From contig NZ_CP095481.1 of assembly GCF_023023025.1 (NCBI RefSeq), positions 7,391,001-7,455,000 of the forward strand: a stretch of DNA of 64,000 nt, read 5' to 3'. The translations under genes were made by a program, and so were the position numbers. The notes beneath the pieces were generated by a model that did not search any database, was not told the DNA's origin, and was given only the letters and a program-made list of their open reading frames with translations. This stretch comes from Amycolatopsis sp. WQ 127309 (GTDB taxonomy: Bacteria > Actinomycetota > Actinomycetes > Mycobacteriales > Pseudonocardiaceae). Position 1 is the stretch's first letter. Each line of letters starts with the position of its first letter. Shown here in pieces: positions 50,362 through 61,100 of the stretch.

Positions 50362-52365
50362 ATGACGGCGCTCGTGGCGTGGTGCTTTCGGCGGGCGCCG
50401 TGGGTGCTCGCCTGCTGGCTGCTCGCCCTCGGCGGGCTGCTGTTCGCCGCGCAGCACACCGGCGTCGCCTACCGCGACACCGTCGCCTTGCCCGCGGCGG
50501 ACAGCTCCGTGGCGGCGGACCTCCTGCGCGGCGCGGGCGGCGACCGGGAACGCGTGGTGATGGGATCCGCCGACAGCGCCCGGGCCGCCGCGCTCGCGGG
50601 CCGGCTGCGAAGCCTGCCGCACGTCGTCTCGGTCGATCCCGGGCCGGTGTCGGCCGATCACCGCGTCGCCGTGCTGGACGTCCGGTTCGACGCCGACGCC
50701 GAGACGCTGGGGCAGGCGGTGGCCGACGGCTTCGCCGACGTCGTGCGCGGCGCGGGGGTGACCGCCGGGGCGTCCGGGCAGCTGGCCTCGATGACCGCCG
50801 CCGCGCCCGACCTCGGCAACGCCGGGATCGGGCTGGTCGCGGCCGCACTGGTGCTGCTGCTGGCTTTCGGCTCGCTGACGTGCGTGCTGCTCCCGGTCCT
50901 GACGGCGTCGGCGTCGGTCGGCTGCGCGCTCGCGGTCGTCGCACTGCTGTCCCACGTCATGACCGTGCCCAAGATCAGTACCGAGATCGCCGCGCTGCTC
51001 GGGCTCGGCGTCGGCGTGGACTACGCGTTGTTCGTGCTCACCCGCTACCGGCAGGGGATCCAGGACGGCCTGGCCGCCGAACAGGCCCTCGCGGCCGCCG
51101 CGGCGACGTCGTGCCGGAGCGTGGTCTTCGCCGGGGTGACGGTGTGCGTGTCCCTGTCCGGCATGTTCACCGTCGGGATGGCGTTCCTCGACGGGATCGC
51201 CGTCGCCGCCACGGTTTCCGTGCTCCTGACGATGGCCGCCGCGGTGACGTTGTTCCCCGCGTTGCTGCGCCTGCTCGGCCGCCGGATGCGCGTCCGCCCG
51301 GCCGGCGCGGGCGGGCTGTGGCCGCGGGCGGCGCGCTCGGTGACGTCGCGTCCGGCGCCGTACGCGGTGGCCGCGGTGCTGGTCATCGCCGTGCTCTCGC
51401 TCCCGATGACGGGCCTGCGGCTCGGCGTCCCGGGCGCCGGGCTGGACCCGCCGGGCAGCGTCACGAAGGTCGCCGCGGAACTCCTGGAAGACGGCTTCGG
51501 GCCCGGCGCCAACGGACCCGTGCTGGTCGTCCGCCACGTCACCACGGACGCCGATCGAGCGTCGGTCACGGCGTTGAGGGACACCCTGCTGACCCGCGCC
51601 GACGTCGGCCCGCCCGACTACCTGCCCGGGCCCGTCGCGGTGCTGACGGTGGTGCCGCGGACCGCGCCCGACGACCCGGCCACCACCGACCTGCTCGCGT
51701 GGATCCGCACGGCCGGCGGCCCGGACGTCCACCTCGGCGGCGTCGTCGCGACCCAGGCCGACTTCTCCGCCGCGATCACCGGGCGGCTGCCGCTGTTCCT
51801 GCTCAGCGTCGTGGGCATTTCGGTGCTGGTGCTCGCCTGGGTGTTCCGCAGCGTGCTCATCCCGCTGACCGCCGCGGTGATGAACCTGCTCACCGCCGCG
51901 GCGACCACTGGCGTGGTGGTGTGGGTGTTCGGCGCGCCCATCGAGCCGTACCTGCCGGTGTTCCTCTTCGCGGGGCTGTTCGGGCTGTCGATGGACTACG
52001 AGGTCTTCCTCGTCGCGCGGATCCAGGAGGAGTGGCGCCGCGGCGCGGACACGCGGACCGCGATCGTCGAAGGGCTCGTCTCGACCGGGCGGACCATCAC
52101 CGCCGCCGCGGTGATCATGGCGCTGGTGTTCGTCTCGTTCGCCTTCGTGGACGCGCGGGTGGTGCGCGAGGCGGGCGTCGGGCTGACGGCCGCCGTGCTG
52201 CTGGACGCCGTGCTGATCCGCTGCCTGCTCGTCCCCGCGGTGATGGTCCGGCTCGGGGCCGCGAACTGGTGGTTCCCGCGCCGGTTGCGTCCGCGTGAGC
52301 ACCGTTCCGGCGCAATTCCGGTGCCGGATGACAACCGCGAAGTCCTGACACCCACCGACCGTTGA
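50362..52365 (+). CDS. MMPL-family RND-type lipid exporter
   Basis: A 667-aa protein with 12 TM helices in two halves and two large extracytoplasmic loops, of the MMPL family. Conserved GLGVGVDYALFVLTRYRQG and GLSMDYEVFLVARIQEEW are the Asp-Tyr pairs of the proton-relay helices. Family members export lipids such as mycolates and sulfolipids in mycobacteria. ATG with GGGGAGGACAGG. It is at the head of the lipid-type gene row; 58 bases separate it from the hydrolase. Confidence 0.92.
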   Translation: MTALVAWCFRRAPWVLACWLLALGGLLFAAQHTGVAYRDTVALPAADSSVAADLLRGAGGDRERVVMGSADSARAAALAGRLRSLPHVVSVDPGPVSADHRVAVLDVRFDADAETLGQAVADGFADVVRGAGVTAGASGQLASMTAAAPDLGNAGIGLVAAALVLLLAFGSLTCVLLPVLTASASVGCALAVVALLSHVMTVPKISTEIAALLGLGVGVDYALFVLTRYRQGIQDGLAAEQALAAAAATSCRSVVFAGVTVCVSLSGMFTVGMAFLDGIAVAATVSVLLTMAAAVTLFPALLRLLGRRMRVRPAGAGGLWPRAARSVTSRPAPYAVAAVLVIAVLSLPMTGLRLGVPGAGLDPPGSVTKVAAELLEDGFGPGANGPVLVVRHVTTDADRASVTALRDTLLTRADVGPPDYLPGPVAVLTVVPRTAPDDPATTDLLAWIRTAGGPDVHLGGVVATQADFSAAITGRLPLFLLSVVGISVLVLAWVFRSVLIPLTAAVMNLLTAAATTGVVVWVFGAPIEPYLPVFLFAGLFGLSMDYEVFLVARIQEEWRRGADTRTAIVEGLVSTGRTITAAAVIMALVFVSFAFVDARVVREAGVGLTAAVLLDAVLIRCLLVPAVMVRLGAANWWFPRRLRPREHRSGAIPVPDDNREVLTPTDR

Positions 52366-52389
52366 TTCCATTCCGGTGCGTTGTTAGTT
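52362..52389 (+). promoter_or_regulatory. Probable promoter of the hydrolase/R2lox/MFS operon
   Basis: TTGATT (52362-52367) and TTAGTT (52384-52389), 16 bases apart. The -35 overlaps the MMPL stop codon. Confidence 0.4.
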
Positions 52390-52423
52390 TCCGGGAACAA
52401 CCCGGTGAAAGGAGACCGCCGAA

Positions 52424-54004
52424 ATGATTCGCGCCGGTGCGGCCGCCATGGTCATCGCCGTGACCGCCGCCGTTTTTCCGGGCGTCGCGACGACCGAGGG
52501 ATTCGCCACCAGTTTCGCCGACGTGCCCGCGGCCGGGGGCATCACCCTCGGCGCCATGGTGATGCAGCCGTCGTCGCCCGGGCCGCACCCGCTCGCCGTG
52601 CTCATCGGCGCCTGGGGCGGCGGCCGCACGCAGAACGTCATCCCCGCGCGTGACCTGGCCGACCGCGGCTACGTGGTGATCTCCTACGGCGCCCGCGGGT
52701 TCGGCGAATCCGGGGGAGCGGTCGAGGTCGCCGGGCCCGACGACATCACCGACGTCTCCACGGTCATCGACTGGACGCTCGCCCACACGGCCGCCGACCC
52801 GGCCCGGATCGGCGTCGGCGGGGTGTCCTACGGCGCCGGGATCGGCCTGATCGCCGCCGGGTTCGACGCGCGGATCAAGGCCGTCGCCTCGCTGAGCGGC
52901 TGGGCGGACCTGGTCGCGTCGCTGACCCAGAACGACACCCGTCACGGCCTCGCCGGGCTCGTGCTCTACCTGTCGGGCAAGGCCAACGGCACGCTCAGCC
53001 CCGAGACCGACACCATGCTGACCAAGTTCCTGGAGCCGGCGATCTCCGACGCCGGCTCCCAGGCCGTGATCGACTGGTCCCGGCCGCGCTCACCGTCGTC
53101 CTACGTGGACCGGATCAACGCGAACCACCCGGCCGTGCTGGCCATCCAGACCTGGAGCGAGACGGTCTTCCAGCCCGGGCAGCTGGCCGACCTCTACCAG
53201 CGGCTCACCGGGCCGAAGCGGGCCGAGTTCGTGCCGGGCGACCACGCCGCGTCCGAGTCCGGCGGCCTGCTCGGCCTGCCCAGCGACACCTGGACGTCGG
53301 TCTACCGCTGGTTCGACGCGCACGTCGCCGGCACCGACACGTCGATCGAGACCGAACCGCCGGTCGTCACCCGCGCCCGGCCCGGGACGCAACGCCCGGA
53401 GTACCACGCGGACTGGCCGAGCGTCCTCGCCCCGCCGTCGCGGTCCTACCTCGGCCGCGACACGCTGCAGGCCACGCCCGCGGCCTGGAGCGGCAGCATC
53501 GCCGCGAACCGCGACACCGTCGCCAACGGCGGCATCCCGCTGGCGACCTACAGCCTGGAGGCGCTGAGCGGGAACCCGCCGACGGCGTTCCTCTGGCAGG
53601 TCGACCGGGGCAGCGGCGCGGTCTGGAGCCAGCCGCCGGTCAAGGCCGTCACCCAGCTCCGCGGGTCGCTGCGGGCGCACCTCACGGTCGTGCCGCCGGC
53701 CGCTGTCGGGACGGTCGTCGGCTACGTCTACGACGTCGACCCGCTCGGCACCGGCAGCCTCGTCAACTACCTGCCCTACAGCTGGAAACACGCGACGCCG
53801 GGCCGGCCGCAGCCGGTCGACCTGGACTTCTCGCCGACGGCCTACACCCTCGCCGCCGGCCACCACCTCGCCCTGGTCGTCGACTCGAAGGACCCGCTGT
53901 TCCTCGACTGGAACACCGGCGACGGCCGGCTGGGCTTCGTCTCGACGGCGGCCGACCCGTCGTGGCTGGACGTACCCGTGCGGAAGACCGGAGTGACGCC
54001 GTGA
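52424..54004 (+). CDS. Secreted alpha/beta hydrolase (CocE/NonD-like)
   Basis: A 526-aa protein: a short signal-like N-terminus ([20 protein letters not shown]), an alpha/beta hydrolase domain with the nucleophile in [13 protein letters not shown] and the upstream [17 protein letters not shown], then a C-terminal beta-sandwich (about 385-526: [20 protein letters not shown], then [20 protein letters not shown]) like the jelly-roll of X-Pro dipeptidyl peptidase/CocE enzymes. Likely an esterase or acyltransferase acting outside the cytoplasm. ATG with GAAAGGAGACC. Its stop overlaps the R2lox start (GTGA), tying it to the lipid genes. Confidence 0.85.
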   Translation: MIRAGAAAMVIAVTAAVFPGVATTEGFATSFADVPAAGGITLGAMVMQPSSPGPHPLAVLIGAWGGGRTQNVIPARDLADRGYVVISYGARGFGESGGAVEVAGPDDITDVSTVIDWTLAHTAADPARIGVGGVSYGAGIGLIAAGFDARIKAVASLSGWADLVASLTQNDTRHGLAGLVLYLSGKANGTLSPETDTMLTKFLEPAISDAGSQAVIDWSRPRSPSSYVDRINANHPAVLAIQTWSETVFQPGQLADLYQRLTGPKRAEFVPGDHAASESGGLLGLPSDTWTSVYRWFDAHVAGTDTSIETEPPVVTRARPGTQRPEYHADWPSVLAPPSRSYLGRDTLQATPAAWSGSIAANRDTVANGGIPLATYSLEALSGNPPTAFLWQVDRGSGAVWSQPPVKAVTQLRGSLRAHLTVVPPAAVGTVVGYVYDVDPLGTGSLVNYLPYSWKHATPGRPQPVDLDFSPTAYTLAAGHHLALVVDSKDPLFLDWNTGDGRLGFVSTAADPSWLDVPVRKTGVTP

Positions 54005-54948
54005 CCGGAACCGTGCCCGGCACCCGCGAGGAGTTCACGGCCCTGCGCGCGGGCGGGCTCAACTGGGACGTCCTGCCGCTGCGGCTGTTCGCCAAGGGCA
54101 ACGCGAAGTTCTGGAACCCCGCCGACCTGGACTTCACCCAGGACGCCGTCGACTGGGCGGCGCTGTCGGATCAGCAGCGCTTCGCCGCGACCATGCTGTG
54201 CGCGCAGTTCGCCGGCGGCGAGGAGGCCGTCACCCACGACATCCAGCCGTTCCTCGCCGCGATGGGGGCCGAGGGCCGCTTCGCCGACGAGATGTACCTG
54301 ACGCAGTTCTGCTTCGAGGAAGCCAAGCACACGCAGGTGTTCCGGCTCTGGCTCGACGCCGTGGGCGTCACCGGCAACCTGCACGAGCACGTCGAGGACA
54401 ACCCGGGCTACCGCGCGATCTTCTACGACGCGCTGCCCACCGCGCTCGGCCGGCTGCGCGAGGATCCCAGTCCCGCCAACCAGATCCGCGCGTCGGTGGT
54501 CTACAACCACGTCGTCGAAGGCGTGCTCGCGCTGACCGGGTACTTCGTCTGGAACCGGGCCTGCCGCACGCACGGGATCCTGCCCGGCATGCAGGAGCTG
54601 ATCCGCCGCATCGGCGACGACGAACGCCGGCACATGGCGTGGGGCACGTTCACCTGCCGCCGTCACGTCGCAGCCGACGACCGCAACTGGCAGATCGTGC
54701 AGGACGAGATGCAGGCCCTGCTGCCGCACGCCATCGCGCAGATCGAGTGGACCACCGCCCGGCTCGACGGCGACCCCTTCGACCTGCGCATGGACGGCGT
54801 CATGGAGTACGCCGCCGACCACGCGATGCGCCGCCTGCGCGCGATCGAAGCCGCGCGCGGGACGCCGGTCGCGTCCATCGACCTCGACTACAGCCCGGAA
54901 CAGCTCGAGGAGGACTTCCTCGACGAGGACACCGCGGCGGGCTCGTGA
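54001..54948 (+). CDS. R2-like ligand-binding oxidase (R2lox, Mn/Fe)
   Basis: A 315-aa ferritin-like protein of the R2lox group rather than true ribonucleotide reductase beta. Metal ligands: Glu75 (GGEEAVTHD), Glu107 and His110 (FEEAKH), Glu173 (YNHVVEG), Glu208 and His211 (DDERRH). The pair that forms the Val-Tyr cross-link in characterised R2lox proteins is conserved in spacing: Val77 (two after Glu75) and Tyr168 (five before Glu173). Known R2lox proteins hold a Mn/Fe site and a bound long-chain fatty acid, and their reaction is unknown. GTG start is in a GTGA overlap with the hydrolase stop; its stop overlaps the MFS start in the same way. Confidence 0.93.
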   Translation: MTGTVPGTREEFTALRAGGLNWDVLPLRLFAKGNAKFWNPADLDFTQDAVDWAALSDQQRFAATMLCAQFAGGEEAVTHDIQPFLAAMGAEGRFADEMYLTQFCFEEAKHTQVFRLWLDAVGVTGNLHEHVEDNPGYRAIFYDALPTALGRLREDPSPANQIRASVVYNHVVEGVLALTGYFVWNRACRTHGILPGMQELIRRIGDDERRHMAWGTFTCRRHVAADDRNWQIVQDEMQALLPHAIAQIEWTTARLDGDPFDLRMDGVMEYAADHAMRRLRAIEAARGTPVASIDLDYSPEQLEEDFLDEDTAAGS

Positions 54949-56393
54949 GCGGCCGGAAGGCGCCGACGCTGGTCGTGGTGGCGCTCGGCGCGTTCGTCAC
55001 CACCCTGGACAACAACATCGTCGCGGCCGGGGTGCCGTCCATCGCCCGCGACCTGGCGCTGGACCTCCCGGCCCTGCAGTGGGTCAGCATCGGGTACATG
55101 CTCCCGTTCGCGAGCCTGCTGCTGGTCGCGGGCACGCTCGTCGACCGCTGGGGCCAGCGGCTGACGCTGTCCGCCGGGCTGCTCGCGTTCGGGCTCGGCG
55201 CGGCGATCGACGGGCTCGCCGGGTCCGCGTGGGTGCTCGTCGGCGCGCGGGTGCTGCAGGGCCTGGCGGCCGCGTTCCTGGTGCCCGGCCTGCTGAGCCT
55301 GCTCCGGACCAACCTGGACGCGCGCGGACGGGCCGTCGGTGCCACGATCTGGACGGCCAGCCTGGCGATCGCGCTGGCCCTCGGCCCGACGCTGGGCGGG
55401 CTGCTCAGCGAATACCTCGGCTGGGGCTGGATCTTCTTCGTCAACCTGCCGTTCGTCGCGGTGATGCTGGCCCTGCTCCCGGTGACGGCCGGCGCCCGCC
55501 GCGGCCCGGGCGGCGGCCGCCCGGCGATCACGTCGATGACGCTGGTGACGGCCGGGCTCGTCCTGCTCACCGTGGCCCTGGTCGAGTTCGGCGACGACAC
55601 GCGCACCGGCGACGTGCTCCCGTCGGTGCTCGCCGCGGGCGGGCTCGGGTTCCTCGGCTGGTTCGCCGTCCGCGAGCGGCGCGCCCGCGAACGCCTGGTC
55701 TCGCCGGACCTGACCGGGCAGCGCGTGTTCGTCGGCGCGCTCGCCGTGCAGCTGCTGTGGGGCCTGGGCGTCTCGGGCGTCTTCTTCTTCACCCCGTTGC
55801 TGCACCAGGAATCTCTCGGGCTGAGCCCGGTCCAAGCCGGGCTTCCGCTGATCCTGGTGGCGGTGGCGATCATGGCCGCCACACCCTTGGTGCCCTGGGC
55901 CGTGACGCGGTTCGGGCCGCACCGGACGGTCGCCGCCGGGCTCGTCGTCGTCGCCCTCGGGCTACTCGCCGTCGCGCTGGTCAACCACATCCCCGAGGTG
56001 CTGCCCCGCGCGCCCGGGCTGCTGCTGATCGGCGCCGGCTCGGCCCTGACCACGCCGTTGACCTCGCACGCGTTGGAAGTCGTGGCCGAACGGCACGCCG
56101 GGACCGCGTCCGGCCTGCTCACGGCGTCCCGGGAGCTGTCCAGCGCCCTCGGGGTCGCGCTCGTCGGCGCGGTGCTGACGGCCGTGCGCGCGGCCCGGCT
56201 CGACGCGGGCGTCGCGGCCGGACCGGCGCTGGCCGGCGGCTACACGGCCGGGCTGCTGGTCGCGGCCGGTCTCGAACTCGCCGGGGCGGTCGTGGCCCTG
56301 ACGGTATTCCGGGCGCGGAAAATCCTTCCCGCGGTGACAACCGCGCCCGTGGGTTCTCCGCTTCCCGATGAGTACGGCGTTTCCCGTGATTGA
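54945..56393 (+). CDS. MFS transporter (14-TM DHA2-like exporter)
   Basis: A 482-aa MFS protein with about 14 TM helices. Conserved [20 protein letters not shown] and the loop [20 protein letters not shown] (motif A), with [20 protein letters not shown] (motif C region). DHA2-type members export drugs, siderophores and natural products. GTG in GTGA overlap with R2lox. It probably exports the lipid product or a precursor (inference). Confidence 0.92.
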   Translation: MSGRKAPTLVVVALGAFVTTLDNNIVAAGVPSIARDLALDLPALQWVSIGYMLPFASLLLVAGTLVDRWGQRLTLSAGLLAFGLGAAIDGLAGSAWVLVGARVLQGLAAAFLVPGLLSLLRTNLDARGRAVGATIWTASLAIALALGPTLGGLLSEYLGWGWIFFVNLPFVAVMLALLPVTAGARRGPGGGRPAITSMTLVTAGLVLLTVALVEFGDDTRTGDVLPSVLAAGGLGFLGWFAVRERRARERLVSPDLTGQRVFVGALAVQLLWGLGVSGVFFFTPLLHQESLGLSPVQAGLPLILVAVAIMAATPLVPWAVTRFGPHRTVAAGLVVVALGLLAVALVNHIPEVLPRAPGLLLIGAGSALTTPLTSHALEVVAERHAGTASGLLTASRELSSALGVALVGAVLTAVRAARLDAGVAAGPALAGGYTAGLLVAAGLELAGAVVALTVFRARKILPAVTTAPVGSPLPDEYGVSRD

Positions 56394-56419
56394 CACTCGC
56401 AGTTCGGCCGAAATACAGT
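56390..56419 (+). promoter_or_regulatory. Near-consensus promoter of the FAAL-PKS operon
   Basis: TTGACA (56390-56395) and TACAGT (56414-56419), 18 bases apart. The -35 overlaps the MFS stop. Expected start near 56426, giving a leader of about 64 bases. Confidence 0.7.
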
Positions 56420-56489
56420 TTCTTCGAAGGTGAGGATCGGCGCTTTACGCGCATCCCTTTGAATACTCCGACGCTATTGGCGAGGGGCT

Positions 56490-58175
56490 ATGGAAACCAT
56501 TTCTCAGCCGGCCTTCGCGCTGCCCGGCCACGACGCTTTCGACCGCGATTCTTTCGCTACCCTGCTCGGCCGGTGGGCCCGGACCCTGGGCGACGAGGTC
56601 GCCGTGACCTTCCTGGACCACCGCACGAGCGTCGACGGCCGCGCGGTGAGCCTCACCTGGCGCGAGCTGGACGAGCGGGTCAGCGCCGTCGCCGCGCACC
56701 TGGGCACCCTCGCCGCGCCGGGGGAGCGGGCCGCGGTCCTGGCCGCGCAGTCCGCCGACTACGTCGTCGCCTTCCTCGGCGCCATCCGGGCCGGGCTGGT
56801 CGCCGTCCCGCTGTTCGCGCCGAACCTGCCCGGGCACGCGGGCCGCCTCGCCGCGACGCTCACCGACTGCGCGCCGCAGGTCGTGCTCACCACCGCCGAC
56901 CTGACCGGCGAGGTCAGCAGCTTCCTCGGGACCCTCGACGTCGACGCGGCGCTGGTGGCCGTCGACACCCTGCCGCCGGTCACCGGCGAGCACGAGTGGC
57001 ACCGCCCGGCCCCGGACGAACTCGCGTACCTGCAGTACACGTCCGGTTCGACGCGCTCGCCGGCCGGGGTCATGCTGACCCACCACAACGTCCTCACCAA
57101 CGCCCGGCAGTGCTGCACCGCCTACGGCGCCGAGTCCGGCACGACGTCGACGATCAGCTGGCTGCCCCTGTTCCACGACATGGGCCTGATCCTCGGCATC
57201 GGCGCGCCGATGTTCGGCGGCCTGACCGCGGTGCTGATGGACCCGCTCGCCTTCCTGGAGCGGCCCGGCCGCTGGCTGCGGGCGCTGTCGGCCAGCCCCG
57301 GCGCGATCAGCGCGGCGCCCAACTTCGCTTACGCCTACTGCGCTTCCCGCGTGACCGACGACGAGAAGAGCTACCTCGAGCTGAGCCGGGTCGTCTCGCT
57401 GATCAACGGCAGCGAGCCCGTGCTGCCCGCCACCATCGCGAAGTTCCAGGCCGCGTTCGGCGAGTGCGGGCTGCGGCCGGAGGTCCAGCGGGCGTCCTAC
57501 GGGCTGGCCGAGGCGACGGTGCTCGTCTCGGTGACCGACGCGGGCACGCCGTCGCGCCAGGTCACGTTCGACCGGGACCGCCTGGCCGAGGGGTTCGCGG
57601 TGCCGGCGCCCTCCGGCACAACGCTTGTCTCTTGTGGACGGCCAGTGGATCAGCGGATCCGGATCGTCGACCCGAACGGCGAACCGGTCGCGGACGGCGA
57701 GGTCGGCGAGATCCGGGTGAGCGGCCCGAACGTCGGCCAGGGCTACTGGGGTCGTCCCGAGGCTTCGCCGTTCGGGAACGGCTGGCTGGCCACCGGCGAC
57801 CTCGGCGTCTGGTTCGAGGGCGAGCTGTACATGACCGGCCGCCTGAAGGACCTGGTGATCATCGACGGCCGCAACCACTACCCCCAGGACATCGAGCAGA
57901 CCGTCGAAGCCCACCCCGCTGTCCGGCTGCATTCCGCCGCGGCCTTCGCGATCCGGCACGACGAGGGTGAGGTGGCCGTCGTCGTTCTGGAACAGGCGAA
58001 GAACTCGGACGGCGAGGTCGCCGTCGGGGAGTTGCGCGCGGCGGTGTCCGCCGAACACGGACTGCGGCTGCACGACGTCGTCGTCCTGTCGCCCGGCGAG
58101 GTGCCGCGCACCTCCAGCGGCAAGATCAGCCGGGCGCTCTGCCGGACGTCCTACCTGGACGGACGGTGGGCGTGA
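56490..58175 (+). CDS. Fatty acyl-AMP ligase (FAAL, FadD32-like)
   Basis: A 561-aa ANL-superfamily ligase of the FAAL type. Core motifs: LQYTSGSTRSPAGVMLTHHN (P-loop), ISWLPLFHDMGLI, NFAYAYCASRVTDDEKSYLE (the FAAL-specific insertion region), YGLAEATVLVS, TGDLGVWFEGELYMTGRLKD and SSGKISRALCR with the C-terminal Lys. FAALs form acyl-AMP and pass it to an ACP of a PKS rather than to CoA. ATG preceded by GAGGGG. Its TGA overlaps the PKS start, as in FadD32/Pks13 units of mycolic acid makers. Confidence 0.93.
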   Translation: METISQPAFALPGHDAFDRDSFATLLGRWARTLGDEVAVTFLDHRTSVDGRAVSLTWRELDERVSAVAAHLGTLAAPGERAAVLAAQSADYVVAFLGAIRAGLVAVPLFAPNLPGHAGRLAATLTDCAPQVVLTTADLTGEVSSFLGTLDVDAALVAVDTLPPVTGEHEWHRPAPDELAYLQYTSGSTRSPAGVMLTHHNVLTNARQCCTAYGAESGTTSTISWLPLFHDMGLILGIGAPMFGGLTAVLMDPLAFLERPGRWLRALSASPGAISAAPNFAYAYCASRVTDDEKSYLELSRVVSLINGSEPVLPATIAKFQAAFGECGLRPEVQRASYGLAEATVLVSVTDAGTPSRQVTFDRDRLAEGFAVPAPSGTTLVSCGRPVDQRIRIVDPNGEPVADGEVGEIRVSGPNVGQGYWGRPEASPFGNGWLATGDLGVWFEGELYMTGRLKDLVIIDGRNHYPQDIEQTVEAHPAVRLHSAAAFAIRHDEGEVAVVVLEQAKNSDGEVAVGELRAAVSAEHGLRLHDVVVLSPGEVPRTSSGKISRALCRTSYLDGRWA

Positions 58176-61100
58176 TGACCCCGGACGCCATCCGGGCGTG
58201 GCTCGTCGAGCGGGTCGCCGACCTTACCGGCGGGCCGGTCGATCCCGACCGTCCGCTGCAGGAAGCGGGACTGTCCTCACGGGACGCGATGACCCTGACC
58301 GGCGACCTGGGCCGGCTCCTCGGGCGCCCGCTCGCGGCGACCTTCGTGTGGCAGCACCCCAGCATCACCGCGCTCGTCACATCTTTGTCCACAGTGGACG
58401 TTGTGCAAGCCGCGCCGGTGCCGATGGCGGCGGGGGAGCCGATCGCGATCGTCGGCGTCGGCTGCCGCCTGCCCGGCGGGGTCGAGTCGCCCGCGCAGTT
58501 CTGGCGGTTCCTGGAGACGGGCGCCGACGGGATCGGCGAGGTCCCCGAGGGCCGCTGGGAGTCCTTCGCCCCGGCCGACGCGCTCGCCGGGCTGCCGCGC
58601 CGCGGTGGCTTTCTGGGCGACGTCGCCGGGTTCGACGCCGCGTTCTTCGGCATCACGCCCCGCGAAGCCGAGGCGATGGACCCGCAGCAGCGGACGCTCC
58701 TGGAGGTGACCTGGGCGGCCCTGGAGCACGCGGGCATCCCGCCCGGCTCGCTGAGCGGCACCCGGACCGGCGTGTTCGTCGGGCTGTCGGCCAGCGAGTA
58801 CGGCTACCTCACGATGACCGAGGTCCCCGGCATCGACGCCTGGTCCGGCACGGGCGCCGCGGCGAGCATCGCCGCGAACCGGCTGTCGTACCTGCTCGAC
58901 CTGCGCGGCCCGAGCCTCACCCTCGACACGGCGTGCTCGTCGTCGCTGGTCGCCGTGCACCAGGCGGTGCAGAGCCTGCGCCGCGGCGAAAGCGAGACGG
59001 CGCTGGTCGCGGGCGTGAACCTGCTGCTGTCGCCGGGCATCACCGCGAACTTCCACCGCGCCGGGGTGCTCGCGCCCGACGGGTCCTGCAAGCCGTTCGA
59101 CGCCGGAGCCGACGGGATCGCCCGCGGCGAAGGGTGCGGCGTGGTCGTGCTCAAGCCGTTGAAGGCCGCCCGCGCCGCCGGCGACCGCGTGCTGGCCGTG
59201 ATCCGCGGCAGCGCCGTCAACTCCGACGGCCGCTCCAACGGCATGATGGCGCCCAACCCGGACGCCCAGGCGGCGCTGCTGCGGGACGCCTACGCCGTCG
59301 CCGGTGTCGATCCGTCCTCTGTGGACTACGTCGAAGCGCACGGCACCGGCACGCTGCTCGGCGACCCGATCGAAGCCGGCGCGCTGGGCGCGATCCTCGG
59401 CGCCGGGCGGGAACCCGGCCGCCCGCTGCTCGTCGGCTCGGTCAAGAGCAATCTCGGCCACCTCGAAGGCGCCGCCGGCATCGCCGGGTTGATCAAGGTG
59501 GTCTTGGCCCTGGTGCACCGGCGGCTGCCGCCCAGCCTGCACTACCGCACGCCCAACCCGCACATCGACTTCGACGGCCTCGGCCTGCGGGTGGTCGCGG
59601 CCGGCACGGACTGGCCGCGCTACCCGGGCACCGCCCGCGCCGGCGTCTCGGCCTTCGGGTTCGGCGGGACCAACGCGCACGTGGTGCTGGAGGAGTGGCC
59701 CGCCGCGTCGTTCCCGGTCCGGGCCGGCGCCGACGGCCCGCGGATCTTCGCGCTCTCGGCGCGGTCGGCCGATGTCCTGCACACCCGCGCGAGCGAGCTG
59801 GCCGACTGGCTGGACTCGCCCGCCGGCCGCGCCGTCCCGCTGAGCGCCGTCGCGTCGACACTGGCGACGCGGCGCGAGCACCTGCCCGTCCGCGCGGCCG
59901 TCGTCGCCGAAGAACGCGGCGCTCTCGTCGACGCGTTGCGCACCGTCACGCCCGGGGAAGCCCGGGGACGCGCGGACGTCGTGTTCGTGTTCTCCGGCTA
60001 CGGCTCGCAGTGGCCCGAGATGGGCCGGCAGCTGCTGCGCACCGAACCCGCGTTCCGCGCCGAGATCGACGCTCTGGATCCGGCGTTCCGCGCCGAAGCC
60101 GGGTTCTCCCTGCGCGAAGTCCTTGCGGGAGAACAGGAACTGCCCGACCTCGGCGCGACGCAGCTGGCGTTGTTCGGCATGCAGACGGCGCTGGCCGGGC
60201 TGTGGCGCGCGTACGGGGTCGTCCCCGCCGCCGTGCTGGGACACTCGATGGGCGAGGTCGCCGCGGCCGTCGTCGCGGGCGCGCTCGACGTCACCGATGG
60301 GCTGCGCGTGATGGCGACCCGCGCGCGGCTGCTCGCCGAGGTCGACGCCGGGGGCACCGGCGCGATGGCCGTCGTCGAGCTGTCGCCGGCCGAGCTGGCG
60401 GAGTTCCCCGACGTCACCGTCGCGGTCTACGCGTCGCCGACCCAGTGCACGATCAGCGGCGACGCCGACCAGGTCGACGCGCTCGTCGCCCACGTCGAGC
60501 AGCTCGGCCGGCTCGCTCGCCGGCTCCCGGTCCGCGGCGCGGGACACTCGGCCGCCGTCGACGCCGTGCTCGGCCGCTTCCGCGCCGAGCTGGCGTCCCT
60601 GAAGCCCGGTCAGGCCGAGATTCCGTGCTACAGCAGCGTTCTCGACGATCCACGCGAGACACCGGCGTTCGACGTCGAGTACTGGGCGGCGAACCTGCGC
60701 CGTCCGGTGCGGTTCACCCAGGCCTTGGCGGCCGCGACCGCCGACGGCCACAGCGTGTTCGTCGAGATCTCGCCGCACCCGGTCGCGCTCGCCGCGGTCG
60801 AGCAGACCACCGGTGGTGCTGCGCTCGGCCTGCCCACCGGCAGCCGCAAGAGCGACGAGCGCGTCGCGTTCCTGACCAGCCTCGCCCGGCTGCACGTCCT
60901 CGGCCGCCCCGGGGTCCTGGACCACGGCCCGCGCACGGCGCCGGTCGAGCTGCCCGGCCCGGTCTGGCGGCACGAGCGGTTCTGGCCGCAGCGCCCGGCG
61001 CACCGGCCGGACACCGGGGCGCACCCGCTGCTCGGCGTCCACGTCGAACAGCCCGGCGGCGACCTGCACCTGTGGCGCGGCGACGTCGGCACCGCGCAGC

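Noticed and set aside
53090..53866. Minus-strand open frame under the hydrolase gene
   Set aside because: Antisense shadow with no motifs; the plus-strand frame is a full hydrolase.
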